Source: Candidatus Stahliibacteriota bacterium (GTDB lineage: Bacteria > Hydrothermota > Tepidihabitantia > B3-TA06). From it: DNA of 9,542 nucleotides. The position numbers and the translations under genes are program-made. How positions within the stretch are numbered: position 1 is the stretch's first letter; every line of letters starts with the position of its first letter. Positions 1-5,959 of the stretch are shown piece after piece. The notes under the pieces were generated by a model that saw only the letters and a program-made list of their open reading frames with translations, had not been told where the DNA came from and made no database searches. Location of the stretch: contig DAOVCF010000068.1 in NCBI GenBank assembly GCA_030670165.1, forward strand, positions 1 through 9,542, read 5' to 3'.

Positions 1-1056
1 GGAGTGCATGAGTACCAGAAGTGCCGGGTAATCCAGATGGAAACGAATCTCATCGCCAAGCTTGTAGTCTTCCTTGCTCTCGGAGACGTCCACCACCAGA
101 AGGTCAGAGGCGCCGCCCACGATATTTATCCCCTCATCGAAAGGGATAAGATGCTCGAAGGGCACATCTAATCGTCCAACGTTGAGCACAGCCCTTTGGG
201 TCCTTTCACCTTCGTATCCCCACTCACCTGCCTCTTCGGTCGGTGGCTCCTCACCGAACGCATTCTCCGCCATCTCTCCAATTGGGCCTGTGGGTTTTCT
301 CTTAAGCTCCACTATCTCGACTGTAAGTGTGAACGCATCCGGTTTAAGTCCCTTGATGTATCCGCCGTTGATAAGATCGGTGCCCAGAAAAAGGCTTTCG
401 CCCACCCTGAAGTGATTTATTTCTTTGGGAAGCTGCTTTTCCAGGATATTGGGGATGGAGATCGAAGAACCACCAGAACACAAGGGCAGTTTGGTTTTGA
501 ACTTAAGTTCTATGATTCTTTTATAAAGTGCCAGCTGCATTAACTTGTCGTAGGTGGGAAGCACCCCGTACATGCAGGCAAGGTTGGTGCCGATTCCTAG
601 GACCTCGATTCCCTTCAACTCGAACACATCGCGGTAGAACTCCAGCAACCGATCGGGCATCACCCCTTCCCTTAACTCCCCTAACTCGATCATGATAATG
701 ATACCGTGAACCTTGTTTTGCTCCAAGGCTGCCTTAGACAAGGCGCGTATGGTGGCAAGCTCGGTGTTAAGGCTTATATCCGCCCATTTAACTGCGTTGG
801 GCGCGGACTTGGGTCGCACTGGGCGGATGTAGATGGTTTCTGCCTCAGGGCATAACTTACGGATAGTCTTCAGGTTGGCAAGCCTGGAATCTGCAAAGGA
901 ACGCAGACCCAATTCCACCAGCAGCTTGAGGGCTGGTTTGTGTCCGCAAAGTACCTTGGTAACCGCTGTCCAGTGTATATCTCTCTTGGTGAAAAGCTTA
1001 TCCAGTGCCCTGAAGTTATGTTTGAGCACGGCTGGATCAATCAGTACACTGCTCAT
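1..1056 (-). CDS. Alanine/ornithine racemase family PLP-dependent enzyme (3' end cut by window edge)
   Basis: The frame is open from an ATG at 1056 to position 1, giving 352 residues without a stop. Family members are usually about 350-390 residues, so probably only a short C-terminal tail is missing. The protein is a fold-type III PLP enzyme: an N-terminal alanine-racemase-like barrel followed by a beta domain. The expected Schiff-base lysine is K34 in AVTKVLCG. Family blocks follow: ADSRLANL near 55-62, ELGELREGVMP near 124-134, GIGTNLAC at 154-161, SGGSS at 194-198, RVGESLFLG at 217-225 and ENAFGEEP at 264-271. This pattern fits the alanine/ornithine racemase group (relatives of clostridial Orr) better than canonical Alr. 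The ATG overlaps the TGA of the upstream GNAT gene (ATGA), so translation is probably coupled, and there is no strong ribosome site of its own. The expected reaction is PLP-dependent racemisation of an amino acid such as ornithine, lysine or alanine; the substrate is not determined. It is a soluble cytoplasmic protein. Confidence 0.88.
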   Translation of the reverse strand, partial: MSSVLIDPAVLKHNFRALDKLFTKRDIHWTAVTKVLCGHKPALKLLVELGLRSFADSRLANLKTIRKLCPEAETIYIRPVRPKSAPNAVKWADISLNTELATIRALSKAALEQNKVHGIIIMIELGELREGVMPDRLLEFYRDVFELKGIEVLGIGTNLACMYGVLPTYDKLMQLALYKRIIELKFKTKLPLCSGGSSISIPNILEKQLPKEINHFRVGESLFLGTDLINGGYIKGLKPDAFTLTVEIVELKRKPTGPIGEMAENAFGEEPPTEEAGEWGYEGERTQRAVLNVGRLDVPFEHLIPFDEGINIVGGASDLLVVDVSESKEDYKLGDEIRFHLDYPALLVLMHS

Positions 1057-1502
1057 TGCTTCTTGTATCTCATCTCGGCGTACTTTGAGGTGAACCCCAG
1101 GGTTTCGTAAAGTGTTTTTGCCGAGTTGTCGTACTCTACATGAAGAGCAACGTCTCCTTCAGCTTCGTTAATGGCCCGTTTCAGAAGGTCGGCGCCTGCC
1201 CCAAGCGGGGCCGCAGACGAGTCGGTAGCCAGATAGACAAGAACATTCTCAGGGATATAGCCGTGCATACCAGTGGCGTTCATTACTGCAACGCCAGTGA
1301 GTGATCCATCCATTTCCTGAAGCACCACAAAGCCGCCCTTGCCTTCCGCATCCGAAAAGGCGTATTTTACAGCCTCTTCGATCTGCCGGGGCGGATCACG
1401 AAATTGCTCAAGGTTTTTATGCAGGAACTCGATGATATGAGACTTCGAATATAGATCGCTTAACTCCCTTTCTGAACGAACTATACGGTACATTTCTTCC
1501 AC
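1053..1502 (-). CDS. GNAT family N-acetyltransferase
   Basis: This 149-residue single-domain protein has the GNAT layout. An N-terminal helical part (HIIEFLHKNLEQF near 22-34) is followed by strands carrying GFVVLQE and LTGVAVMN (57-75). Strand 4 and the acetyl-CoA loop are at about 87-108 (VLVYLATDSS, then APLGAG), and the closing block HVEYDNSAKTLYETLGF is at 121-137. It should move an acetyl group from acetyl-CoA to an amine in the cytoplasm; the substrate is unknown. The pyrophosphate loop reads A-P-L-G-A-G, lacking the usual Arg/Gln at the first position of the R/Q-x-x-G-x-G/A motif. The start is GTG at 1502, 4 nt after AAAGGAG (1507-1513). An ATG at 1493 (residue 4) is the alternative, with 13 nt spacing. 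It is the first gene of a two-gene operon, and its TGA overlaps the racemase ATG. A small GNAT gene next to this racemase type is an arrangement I recall from other anaerobes (memory, not checked). Confidence 0.87.
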   Translation of the reverse strand: MEEMYRIVRSERELSDLYSKSHIIEFLHKNLEQFRDPPRQIEEAVKYAFSDAEGKGGFVVLQEMDGSLTGVAVMNATGMHGYIPENVLVYLATDSSAAPLGAGADLLKRAINEAEGDVALHVEYDNSAKTLYETLGFTSKYAEMRYKKQ

Positions 1503-1506
1503 AAAA

Positions 1507-1513
1507 CTCCTTT
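1507..1513 (-). promoter_or_regulatory. Ribosome binding site for GNAT gene
   Basis: The minus strand reads AAAGGAG, 4 nt before GTG at 1502 and 13 nt before the in-frame ATG at 1493. The site favours the GTG start, although the gap is shorter than usual. Confidence 0.65.
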
Positions 1514-1544
1514 CTTTTGTTTACAACCTGAATAACAGGAGGGA

Positions 1545-1555
1545 ATCGAGTCGAT
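1545..1555. repeat. 11-bp palindrome ATCGA-G-TCGAT in the GNAT leader
   Basis: Two perfect 5-base arms flank one central base inside the untranslated leader of the GNAT-racemase transcript, about 45 bp downstream of the predicted transcription start. It could be a small operator or chance. No second copy was noticed nearby. Confidence 0.3.
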
Positions 1556-1603
1556 CTATCCTGAAGAATCGAAGCCAAGTCTCCCCTCTTGCAATGATAC
1601 CTT

Positions 1604-1631
1604 ATTATAGGCAATTTTAGACGGGTGTCAA
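1604..1631 (-). promoter_or_regulatory. Sigma70-type promoter for the GNAT-racemase operon
   Basis: On the minus strand a perfect TTGACA (1631-1626) and a perfect TATAAT (1609-1604) are separated by 16 bp. The predicted transcription start is near 1597, leaving a leader of about 95 nt before the GTG at 1502. AT-rich sequence just upstream (about 1643-1670) could act as an UP-like element. Both hexamers match the consensus fully, so this is expected to be a strong housekeeping promoter unless repressed. Confidence 0.8.
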
Positions 1632-1659
1632 GGGAGGCCGTGCATTAAATTGCAAATGT

Positions 1660-1683
1660 GCGAAACTTAAACGTGGGTTTCGC
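1660..1683 (-). repeat. Inverted repeat after the signalling operon (weak terminator or operator)
   Basis: Perfect 7-bp arms GCGAAAC and GTTTCGC surround a 10-nt loop, starting 12 bp downstream of the stop of the receiver-kinase gene. In RNA this would form a hairpin at the operon end. On the minus strand it is followed by mixed sequence (ACATTTGCAATTT) rather than a clean U tract, so it is at best a weak intrinsic terminator. It also sits about 29 bp upstream of the -35 box of the next promoter, so a regulator-binding role is possible. Confidence 0.45.
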
Positions 1684-1694
1684 GGTGAGCTGGA

Positions 1695-2819
1695 CTAGGT
1701 TCGCCCGGCCAACGGAAGGTGGATGGTGAACGCAGTACCTTTGCCGACCTCGCTTTCCACATCTATTGTGCCGTTCAAGGAATCTACAATCGTCTTCACT
1801 ATATAAAGTCCCAAACCGATCCCCTTTGGGTGCTCGTTCGAGGTGCTGCGCTTGTATTTGTCGAAGATGTAAGGCAGGAGATCCGGCGCGATCCCTGTAC
1901 CCTGATCCTTAACCAGAACCTTGATCTCATGACCGTGGACCTGACTTATGATACGGACCTCACCTCCTGCAGAGGTAAACTTCAAGGCGTTTCCTACAAG
2001 ATTGGTGAAGACGCGGAACATCTGGGTCGGGTTGCACTCAATAAACGGTATGTGGGGGCTTAGCTCTACCTCCAGCCTGATCCTCTTGTTCTCCGCATGA
2101 AGCTTGTTCATGTTGAAGACACGTAGAAGCACCTCGTTGATACTGACCGACTCACGTGTCTGCTCAAGCCTACCCGCCTCTATCTTGGACACGAGGAGGA
2201 AGTTCTCAACAAGACCGAGCATATCCTTGGAGGCGCCCTCAATAAGGGTCACCATTCGCTTCTGACGCTCCTTGAAACCCTCTGCCTGGCTTAGGAACTC
2301 GGCTGCGGAGATAATGGTTGAGAGCGGGTTCTTTAAGTCGTGGGTAAGCATGGCGATGAAATCCGCGCGCATCTGCTCGATCTGTTCGCGTTCCTTACGA
2401 AGCCTGTGCTGATCTATAGCCTGGCTGATGGTTGCAGGAAGCTGAGCCAGGTGGCTCATATCCGAGGTTTTGGTGAGGTAATCATATGCTCCAAGCTTCA
2501 TGGCGGCAACCGCTACCTTTTCGCTGCCCTGACCGGTGAGGAAAATAACAGGGATATCCACCCCTTTAGCACGAATATTCCTAAGGAACTCCAGACCATC
2601 CATATCAATCAGAAGGAAGTCCAGAAGGATCACGTCAAAGGTCTCCTCCGCAAGATGCTTCAGGCCGTCGACACCCCTCGCAACAGTGACAACGGCATAG
2701 TCGAGTTCGCGCTGTCTTACCATCCGGCGAAACGCTAACCGGTCGTCCTCGTTATCCTCGACCATAAGCACCCGAATCGTGGCTGTTTGATCGCTCACAG
2801 AACCCTCAGGGCAGTTCAT
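1695..2819 (-). CDS. Receiver-histidine kinase fusion protein (REC-HisKA-HATPase_c)
   Basis: This 374-residue soluble protein has an N-terminal receiver (about 15-135) with acidic pocket E21/D22, phospho-acceptor D67 in DVILLD, T95 and K117. A short charged helical linker (135-152) leads to the HisKA helix with H160 in THDLKNPL, then an HATPase_c domain (about 255-370). The ATPase carries N-box N277, G1 motif D305-Q-G-T-G309 and G2 motif GIGLGL (333-338). All catalytic residues are present, including DxxN after the histidine, which fits phosphatase as well as kinase activity. There is no PAS or GAF sensor, so the receiver is probably the input and makes kinase activity depend on phosphorylation by another kinase, plausibly one of the two encoded upstream. 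It is last in the five-gene operon. The ATG at 2819 overlaps the preceding stop by 14 bp. A GTG at 2798 (residue 8), 4 nt after a GAGGG sequence, is an equally plausible start and would leave a 7-bp gap. Confidence 0.93.
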   Translation of the reverse strand: MNCPEGSVSDQTATIRVLMVEDNEDDRLAFRRMVRQRELDYAVVTVARGVDGLKHLAEETFDVILLDFLLIDMDGLEFLRNIRAKGVDIPVIFLTGQGSEKVAVAAMKLGAYDYLTKTSDMSHLAQLPATISQAIDQHRLRKEREQIEQMRADFIAMLTHDLKNPLSTIISAAEFLSQAEGFKERQKRMVTLIEGASKDMLGLVENFLLVSKIEAGRLEQTRESVSINEVLLRVFNMNKLHAENKRIRLEVELSPHIPFIECNPTQMFRVFTNLVGNALKFTSAGGEVRIISQVHGHEIKVLVKDQGTGIAPDLLPYIFDKYKRSTSNEHPKGIGLGLYIVKTIVDSLNGTIDVESEVGKGTAFTIHLPLAGRT

Positions 2820-3243
2820 TGAGTTCCCAGTAAAGGTTGATGGTTGCTATGGCATCCACGAACTTGGTGAAGTCTACCGGCTTAATGATATAGGAGTTTA
2901 CCCCCAGGTTGTAGCTTTCGATCTTGTCCTGATCCCTTTTGGAGGTGGTAAGCATCACTATAGGAATCATCTTATAGCCTGGGTCGCTCTTCAGCTTTCC
3001 AAGCACCTCGATACCGTTCATCTTAGGCATGTTGATATCCAGAAGAACCAGTCCAGGACGAGGAGCCGACTCAGGATCTTGATACCCGCCTCGGTGGTAG
3101 ATAAAGTCAAGGGCCTCTTCGCCGTCGCGAACTACATACAGGCGGTTGGAGAGGCTGTGCTTGGTGAAGGCCCTTTTGGTTATCAGTATGTCGTTCTCGT
3201 CGTCCTCGACGAGAAGTATGTCTATAGGCTGTCTTTCGGCCAT
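2806..3243 (-). CDS. Stand-alone response regulator receiver, Rcp1-like
   Basis: This receiver of about 145 residues has no output domain. Counting from the ATG at 3243, it has acidic pocket E13/D14/D15, phospho-acceptor D69 in LLDINMP, T99/T100 in MLTTS, and K121 in IIKPVDF. The long loop before the acceptor strand, the Y-N-L-G-V-N-S-Y block and the C-terminal INLYWELNELP tail are typical of the Rcp1-type receivers that partner phytochrome-like and other soluble kinases. It should accept phosphate from the kinase encoded just upstream and pass the signal by protein contact or onward phosphotransfer. AAAGGAG (3250-3256) lies 6 nt before the ATG at 3243. A GTG at 3246 is also in frame but only 3 nt from that site. 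The upstream kinase TGA overlaps the ATG by one base (TGATG). It is about two-thirds identical by hand alignment to the other stand-alone receiver at 5522-5959. Confidence 0.94.
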   Translation of the reverse strand: MAERQPIDILLVEDDENDILITKRAFTKHSLSNRLYVVRDGEEALDFIYHRGGYQDPESAPRPGLVLLDINMPKMNGIEVLGKLKSDPGYKMIPIVMLTTSKRDQDKIESYNLGVNSYIIKPVDFTKFVDAIATINLYWELNELP

Positions 3244-5513
3244 CACGTGCTCCTTTCAGGGTTAGCTGTTTTATCGTTCTCCTCCATTTGCACGGGCAAC
3301 GTGAAATGAAATATTGTACCCATTCCAACACGAGATTCAACCCATATCCGCCCGTTGTGTTCCTCGATGACGCGCTTAACCATCGAAAGCCCCACACCCG
3401 TTCCTTCATACGTGCCTCGTTGATGCAGGCGCTGAAATATCTTGAAGATACGCTCATAGTGGTGTTTCTCTATTCCTATCCCGTTATCTGCGACCATGAA
3501 CTCCCAAAACCCCTCGGAGGTTCGAGCTGTGATCTCTATCTGTTTGTGCGGTTTGTCGTTGAATTTAAGCCCGTTGAAGATGAGATTATAGAAGGCCTCA
3601 ATCATCTTGAAACGATCGCAAAGCACCACTGGGAGCTCATCTGGATCGTAGACAATGTCTGCGTTCTCGTCTGGATTGACCAACTTTATCGCCTCCTTAA
3701 CCAAATCCCCTGCAGGTACACGCTCGAACTTTCTCTCTGTTCGGGTAATCGCCGAGGTCGCAAGCAAATCATCCAGCAACCTCTCCATCCGCTTGGCCGC
3801 ATCTATAAGCCTCGTGAGATAACGCCTTCCCTCATCGTCCAGCTTGTCGTCATAGTCAACGTAAAGGAACTGACTGAACCCTGAGATGGCACGCAGCGGG
3901 GTCTTGAGGTCGTGGCTCGTCACGTAGATCATCTCCTCAAGCTCACGTGCAAATGCGGCTGTCTTGCGGTTAGATTCCTCAAGATCGGCTGTGCGTTGAG
4001 CAACGATTTGCTCGAGGTTCTCGTTGAGTTGCCGCAACTCCTCGCTGCGGCGACGGTTCTCCTCGAACATGAACCTCAGATCGTCAATCATGAGATTCAG
4101 GCCCACTATCAGCTCGGTAAATTCGTCTTCCTCATCCGGCAGCGTGATGTTCTCGCTGAAATCGCCGACCGAGACCCGCTCCATCGCCGGCGCGATTCGG
4201 GAAAGCCGGTCGGTGACCCTCTCCTTGTAGCGTAAGTGCACCTCCTCCAGCTCCCCTTTGGCACGCTCCAGTTCAGCGGTGCGTTCACCTACCTTGCGTT
4301 CCAGGGTCTCGTTGAACTCCCGCAGTTTCCTGAAGAGGTAGCTGTTGGCAAACGCCTCGGCAGCCTGACGTGCAAAAAGTGCGAAAACCTGAAGATCGTG
4401 CTCCGTGAACCCCTCATGTGAGATGCGAATCAGGGTCATGGCTCCCAAAAGCTCCTCCCGCGCCACCAGAGGGACGGACAGAAGACAGATGGGAAGCTTT
4501 TGCGTACCCCGCACCCCCCTCGCCCCCCTCGCCTGGGGATCAAGGTGAACATTGTTGGCCACAAGAGGTTTGCGCTCGACTGCGGCTTTGCCGGTAATCC
4601 CTTCTCCCAAAGGGACACGGCAGGTCATCCTCTCTTGGTACTCAGCTGCAACTGTAGTAGTTATGGAAACCAGCTCCTTTGCCTCGGCGTCAAAGCTGTA
4701 CACGGTGCATCCGTCGGCCCGGATCAGCTCCGAAGCACGTGAGGCTATGAGCTGAGATATCTTTTTCTCGTCCAGGGTAGATGAAACAGCAGTGCCGGTC
4801 TCAAGCAGGGCACTCAGCTCCTCGCTGCGGCGCTTGATCTCCTCCTCTGCCCGTTTGAGTTCGGTGATGTCGGTTAAAATCGCCATGGAGGCGTAAAGCT
4901 TTCCATCGGAATCATAGAGCGGAGCCGCCGTCACAAGCGTCCGACGACGCATCCCCTCTTTGTGAATGAAGGTCAGCTCATAGCGAGAGGTCTCTCCTTC
5001 CATTCGCCGAGCGGTCTGAGAGCGAAGGAGCTCCGCCTCATCAGGAGGAATGAAATCAAAAAGCGATCGCCCTACAAGCTCCTCCTGCAAATACCCCAAC
5101 AGAGCGGAGATCGTAGGATTGGCGAAAAGGATGGTGTCGCCGGGATCGTCAAGAATGATCCCTTCCTGAGCGGTGTTGACCAGCGTCCGGTAAAGCTCCT
5201 CACTTCCAAGTTCCGGTTCAGAACACAGCCTCTCCTCCCGTATTCGGAATGCATCAATGAGCCGCCTGATCTCCCCGTCATTACTCACAAGTTCCATCAG
5301 GGGCGAGGCTGGGTAATCCTTGCCCGATGAGATGAGTTCCAAGAGATCATCAAGCCTATAGGCGGTACTACCCTGCGTCTTCTTCTTGCCCTTATCGCTC
5401 GCTGCCTTACCCATAGAGAGCCGCTTTCTTCCCACATCGTTTTCTTTCCGCATCCCGTTGGACCTCTTTGTATTCAGAGAGGCATGCTTTTCTCTATCGG
5501 CCTCGGCGGACAA
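3243..5513 (-). CDS. Soluble sensor histidine kinase: PAS-GAF-HAMP-like-HisKA-HATPase_c
   Basis: The product has 756 residues and no convincing membrane segment. A Lys/Arg-rich, probably disordered N-terminus (1-48) and a helical stretch (50-95) precede a PAS domain (about 105-220, ending in the ILTDITELKRAEEEI type). A GAF domain follows (about 235-395, with LLSVPLVAREELLGAMTLI), then a coiled coil and a cytosolic HAMP-like module (about 430-486: VSVGDFSENI, DEFTELIVGLNLMIDDL). A second coiled coil (487-528) leads to HisKA with H534 in TSHDLKTPL and to HATPase_c. The ATPase has N647, D676-N-G-I-G680 and GTGVGL at 704-709, so the catalytic set is complete; DxxT after the histidine supports phosphatase ability. 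It should autophosphorylate on H534 in response to cytosolic ligands or redox state and feed the receiver encoded next. The TTG start at 5513 follows AGGAGG by 4 nt. ATG at 5453 (residue 21), with GAGG 9 nt upstream, is an alternative. An 8-bp gap separates it from the upstream receiver. Confidence 0.93.
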   Translation of the reverse strand: MSAEADREKHASLNTKRSNGMRKENDVGRKRLSMGKAASDKGKKKTQGSTAYRLDDLLELISSGKDYPASPLMELVSNDGEIRRLIDAFRIREERLCSEPELGSEELYRTLVNTAQEGIILDDPGDTILFANPTISALLGYLQEELVGRSLFDFIPPDEAELLRSQTARRMEGETSRYELTFIHKEGMRRRTLVTAAPLYDSDGKLYASMAILTDITELKRAEEEIKRRSEELSALLETGTAVSSTLDEKKISQLIASRASELIRADGCTVYSFDAEAKELVSITTTVAAEYQERMTCRVPLGEGITGKAAVERKPLVANNVHLDPQARGARGVRGTQKLPICLLSVPLVAREELLGAMTLIRISHEGFTEHDLQVFALFARQAAEAFANSYLFRKLREFNETLERKVGERTAELERAKGELEEVHLRYKERVTDRLSRIAPAMERVSVGDFSENITLPDEEDEFTELIVGLNLMIDDLRFMFEENRRRSEELRQLNENLEQIVAQRTADLEESNRKTAAFARELEEMIYVTSHDLKTPLRAISGFSQFLYVDYDDKLDDEGRRYLTRLIDAAKRMERLLDDLLATSAITRTERKFERVPAGDLVKEAIKLVNPDENADIVYDPDELPVVLCDRFKMIEAFYNLIFNGLKFNDKPHKQIEITARTSEGFWEFMVADNGIGIEKHHYERIFKIFQRLHQRGTYEGTGVGLSMVKRVIEEHNGRIWVESRVGMGTIFHFTLPVQMEENDKTANPERST
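3250..3256 (-). promoter_or_regulatory. Ribosome binding site choosing the receiver start
   Basis: AAAGGAG on the minus strand, inside the last codons of the upstream kinase gene, stands 6 nt before ATG 3243 and 3 nt before GTG 3246. The spacing supports the ATG. Confidence 0.7.
4514..4531 (-). repeat. Two tandem 9-bp units with six-G runs inside the kinase GAF domain
   Basis: The plus strand carries CCCCCCTCG twice in a row, so the coding strand has two runs of six G. The units are in frame and encode the repeated Arg-Gly part of residues 328-334 in a GAF loop. Such runs can slip during replication. The present copy is in frame, and a gain or loss of one whole unit would keep the frame. Confidence 0.6.
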
Positions 5514-5517
5514 AAAA

Positions 5518-5523
5518 CCTCCT
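5518..5523 (-). promoter_or_regulatory. Ribosome binding site for the PAS-GAF kinase, overlapping the upstream stop
   Basis: A perfect AGGAGG lies 4 nt before TTG 5513, and its first two bases fall within the TAG stop of the preceding receiver gene. This favours the TTG start and close translational linkage. Confidence 0.65.
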
Positions 5524-5959
5524 ACTCGGGTAACTGGTTAAGACTCCAGTAAAGATTGATGGTGCTAACCGCCTCCATGAACTTCGTAAAGTCCACCGGT
5601 TTAACGATATAGGAGTTGACACCCAGGTTGTAGCCTTCGATCTTGTCCTGTTCCCTGCGAGAGGTGGTAAGTATCACTACCGGTATGTGCCGTTTTTCGG
5701 GATCGTTTTTAAGACGCCTCAGGACCTCGAATCCATTCATCCTCGGCATGTTGATGTCAAGAAAGATAAGCCCGGGTGTAGGGATAGACTTATCCTCGTA
5801 TTTAGCGCGGTGGTAGATAAAATCGAGCGCCTCGTCCCCGTCACGAAGCACATACAGGATGTTTTTTGGCTCGTAGCGTTCAAATGCGCGCCTTGTTATG
5901 AGGATGTCGTCTTCATCATCATCCACCAGAAGAATGGGAATCCCTTTGGTTGAATTCAT
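5522..5959 (-). CDS. Stand-alone response regulator receiver, Rcp1-like (second copy)
   Basis: This 145-residue single receiver has acidic pocket D13/D14/D15, phospho-acceptor D68 in IFLDINMP, T98/T99 in ILTTS and K120 in IVKPVDF. It ends in INLYWSLNQLPE. It has no effector domain. The overall shape matches Rcp1-type receivers, and it is about two-thirds identical to the receiver at 2806-3243, with the strongest match in the acceptor loop and the C-terminal third. Its ATG overlaps the TGA of the triple-GAF kinase by 4 bp (ATGA), and a purine-rich GGAGGAGGAG lies directly before the ATG, so it should be well translated and made together with that kinase. The likely role is to take phosphate from that kinase and relay it to a partner outside the window or to the other kinases. 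Divergence from its paralogue is concentrated in the helix after residue 26 and the 52-60 loop. Confidence 0.94.
   Translation of the reverse strand: MNSTKGIPILLVDDDEDDILITRRAFERYEPKNILYVLRDGDEALDFIYHRAKYEDKSIPTPGLIFLDINMPRMNGFEVLRRLKNDPEKRHIPVVILTTSRREQDKIEGYNLGVNSYIVKPVDFTKFMEAVSTINLYWSLNQLPE

Noticed and set aside
74..543. Two overlapping plus-strand open frames
   Set aside because: The minus strand here encodes the C-terminal half of the racemase with recognisable family blocks, so these are shadows.
1503..1597. Riboswitch or attenuator in the GNAT leader
   Set aside because: The leader has only a short palindrome and no strong alternating hairpins or U-tract terminator, so a leader-based control element cannot be supported.
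3350..3560. Loss of kinase activity in the PAS-GAF kinase because of the NLIFNGLKFN N-box
   Set aside because: The N-x-x-x-N-x-x-K pattern is kept and the G1 and G2 motifs are intact, so the domain should be active.
3288..3884. 198-codon open frame on the plus strand
   Set aside because: It lies wholly opposite the conserved kinase and ATPase domains of the PAS-GAF kinase, has no ribosome site that I can see, and its product resembles no protein family.
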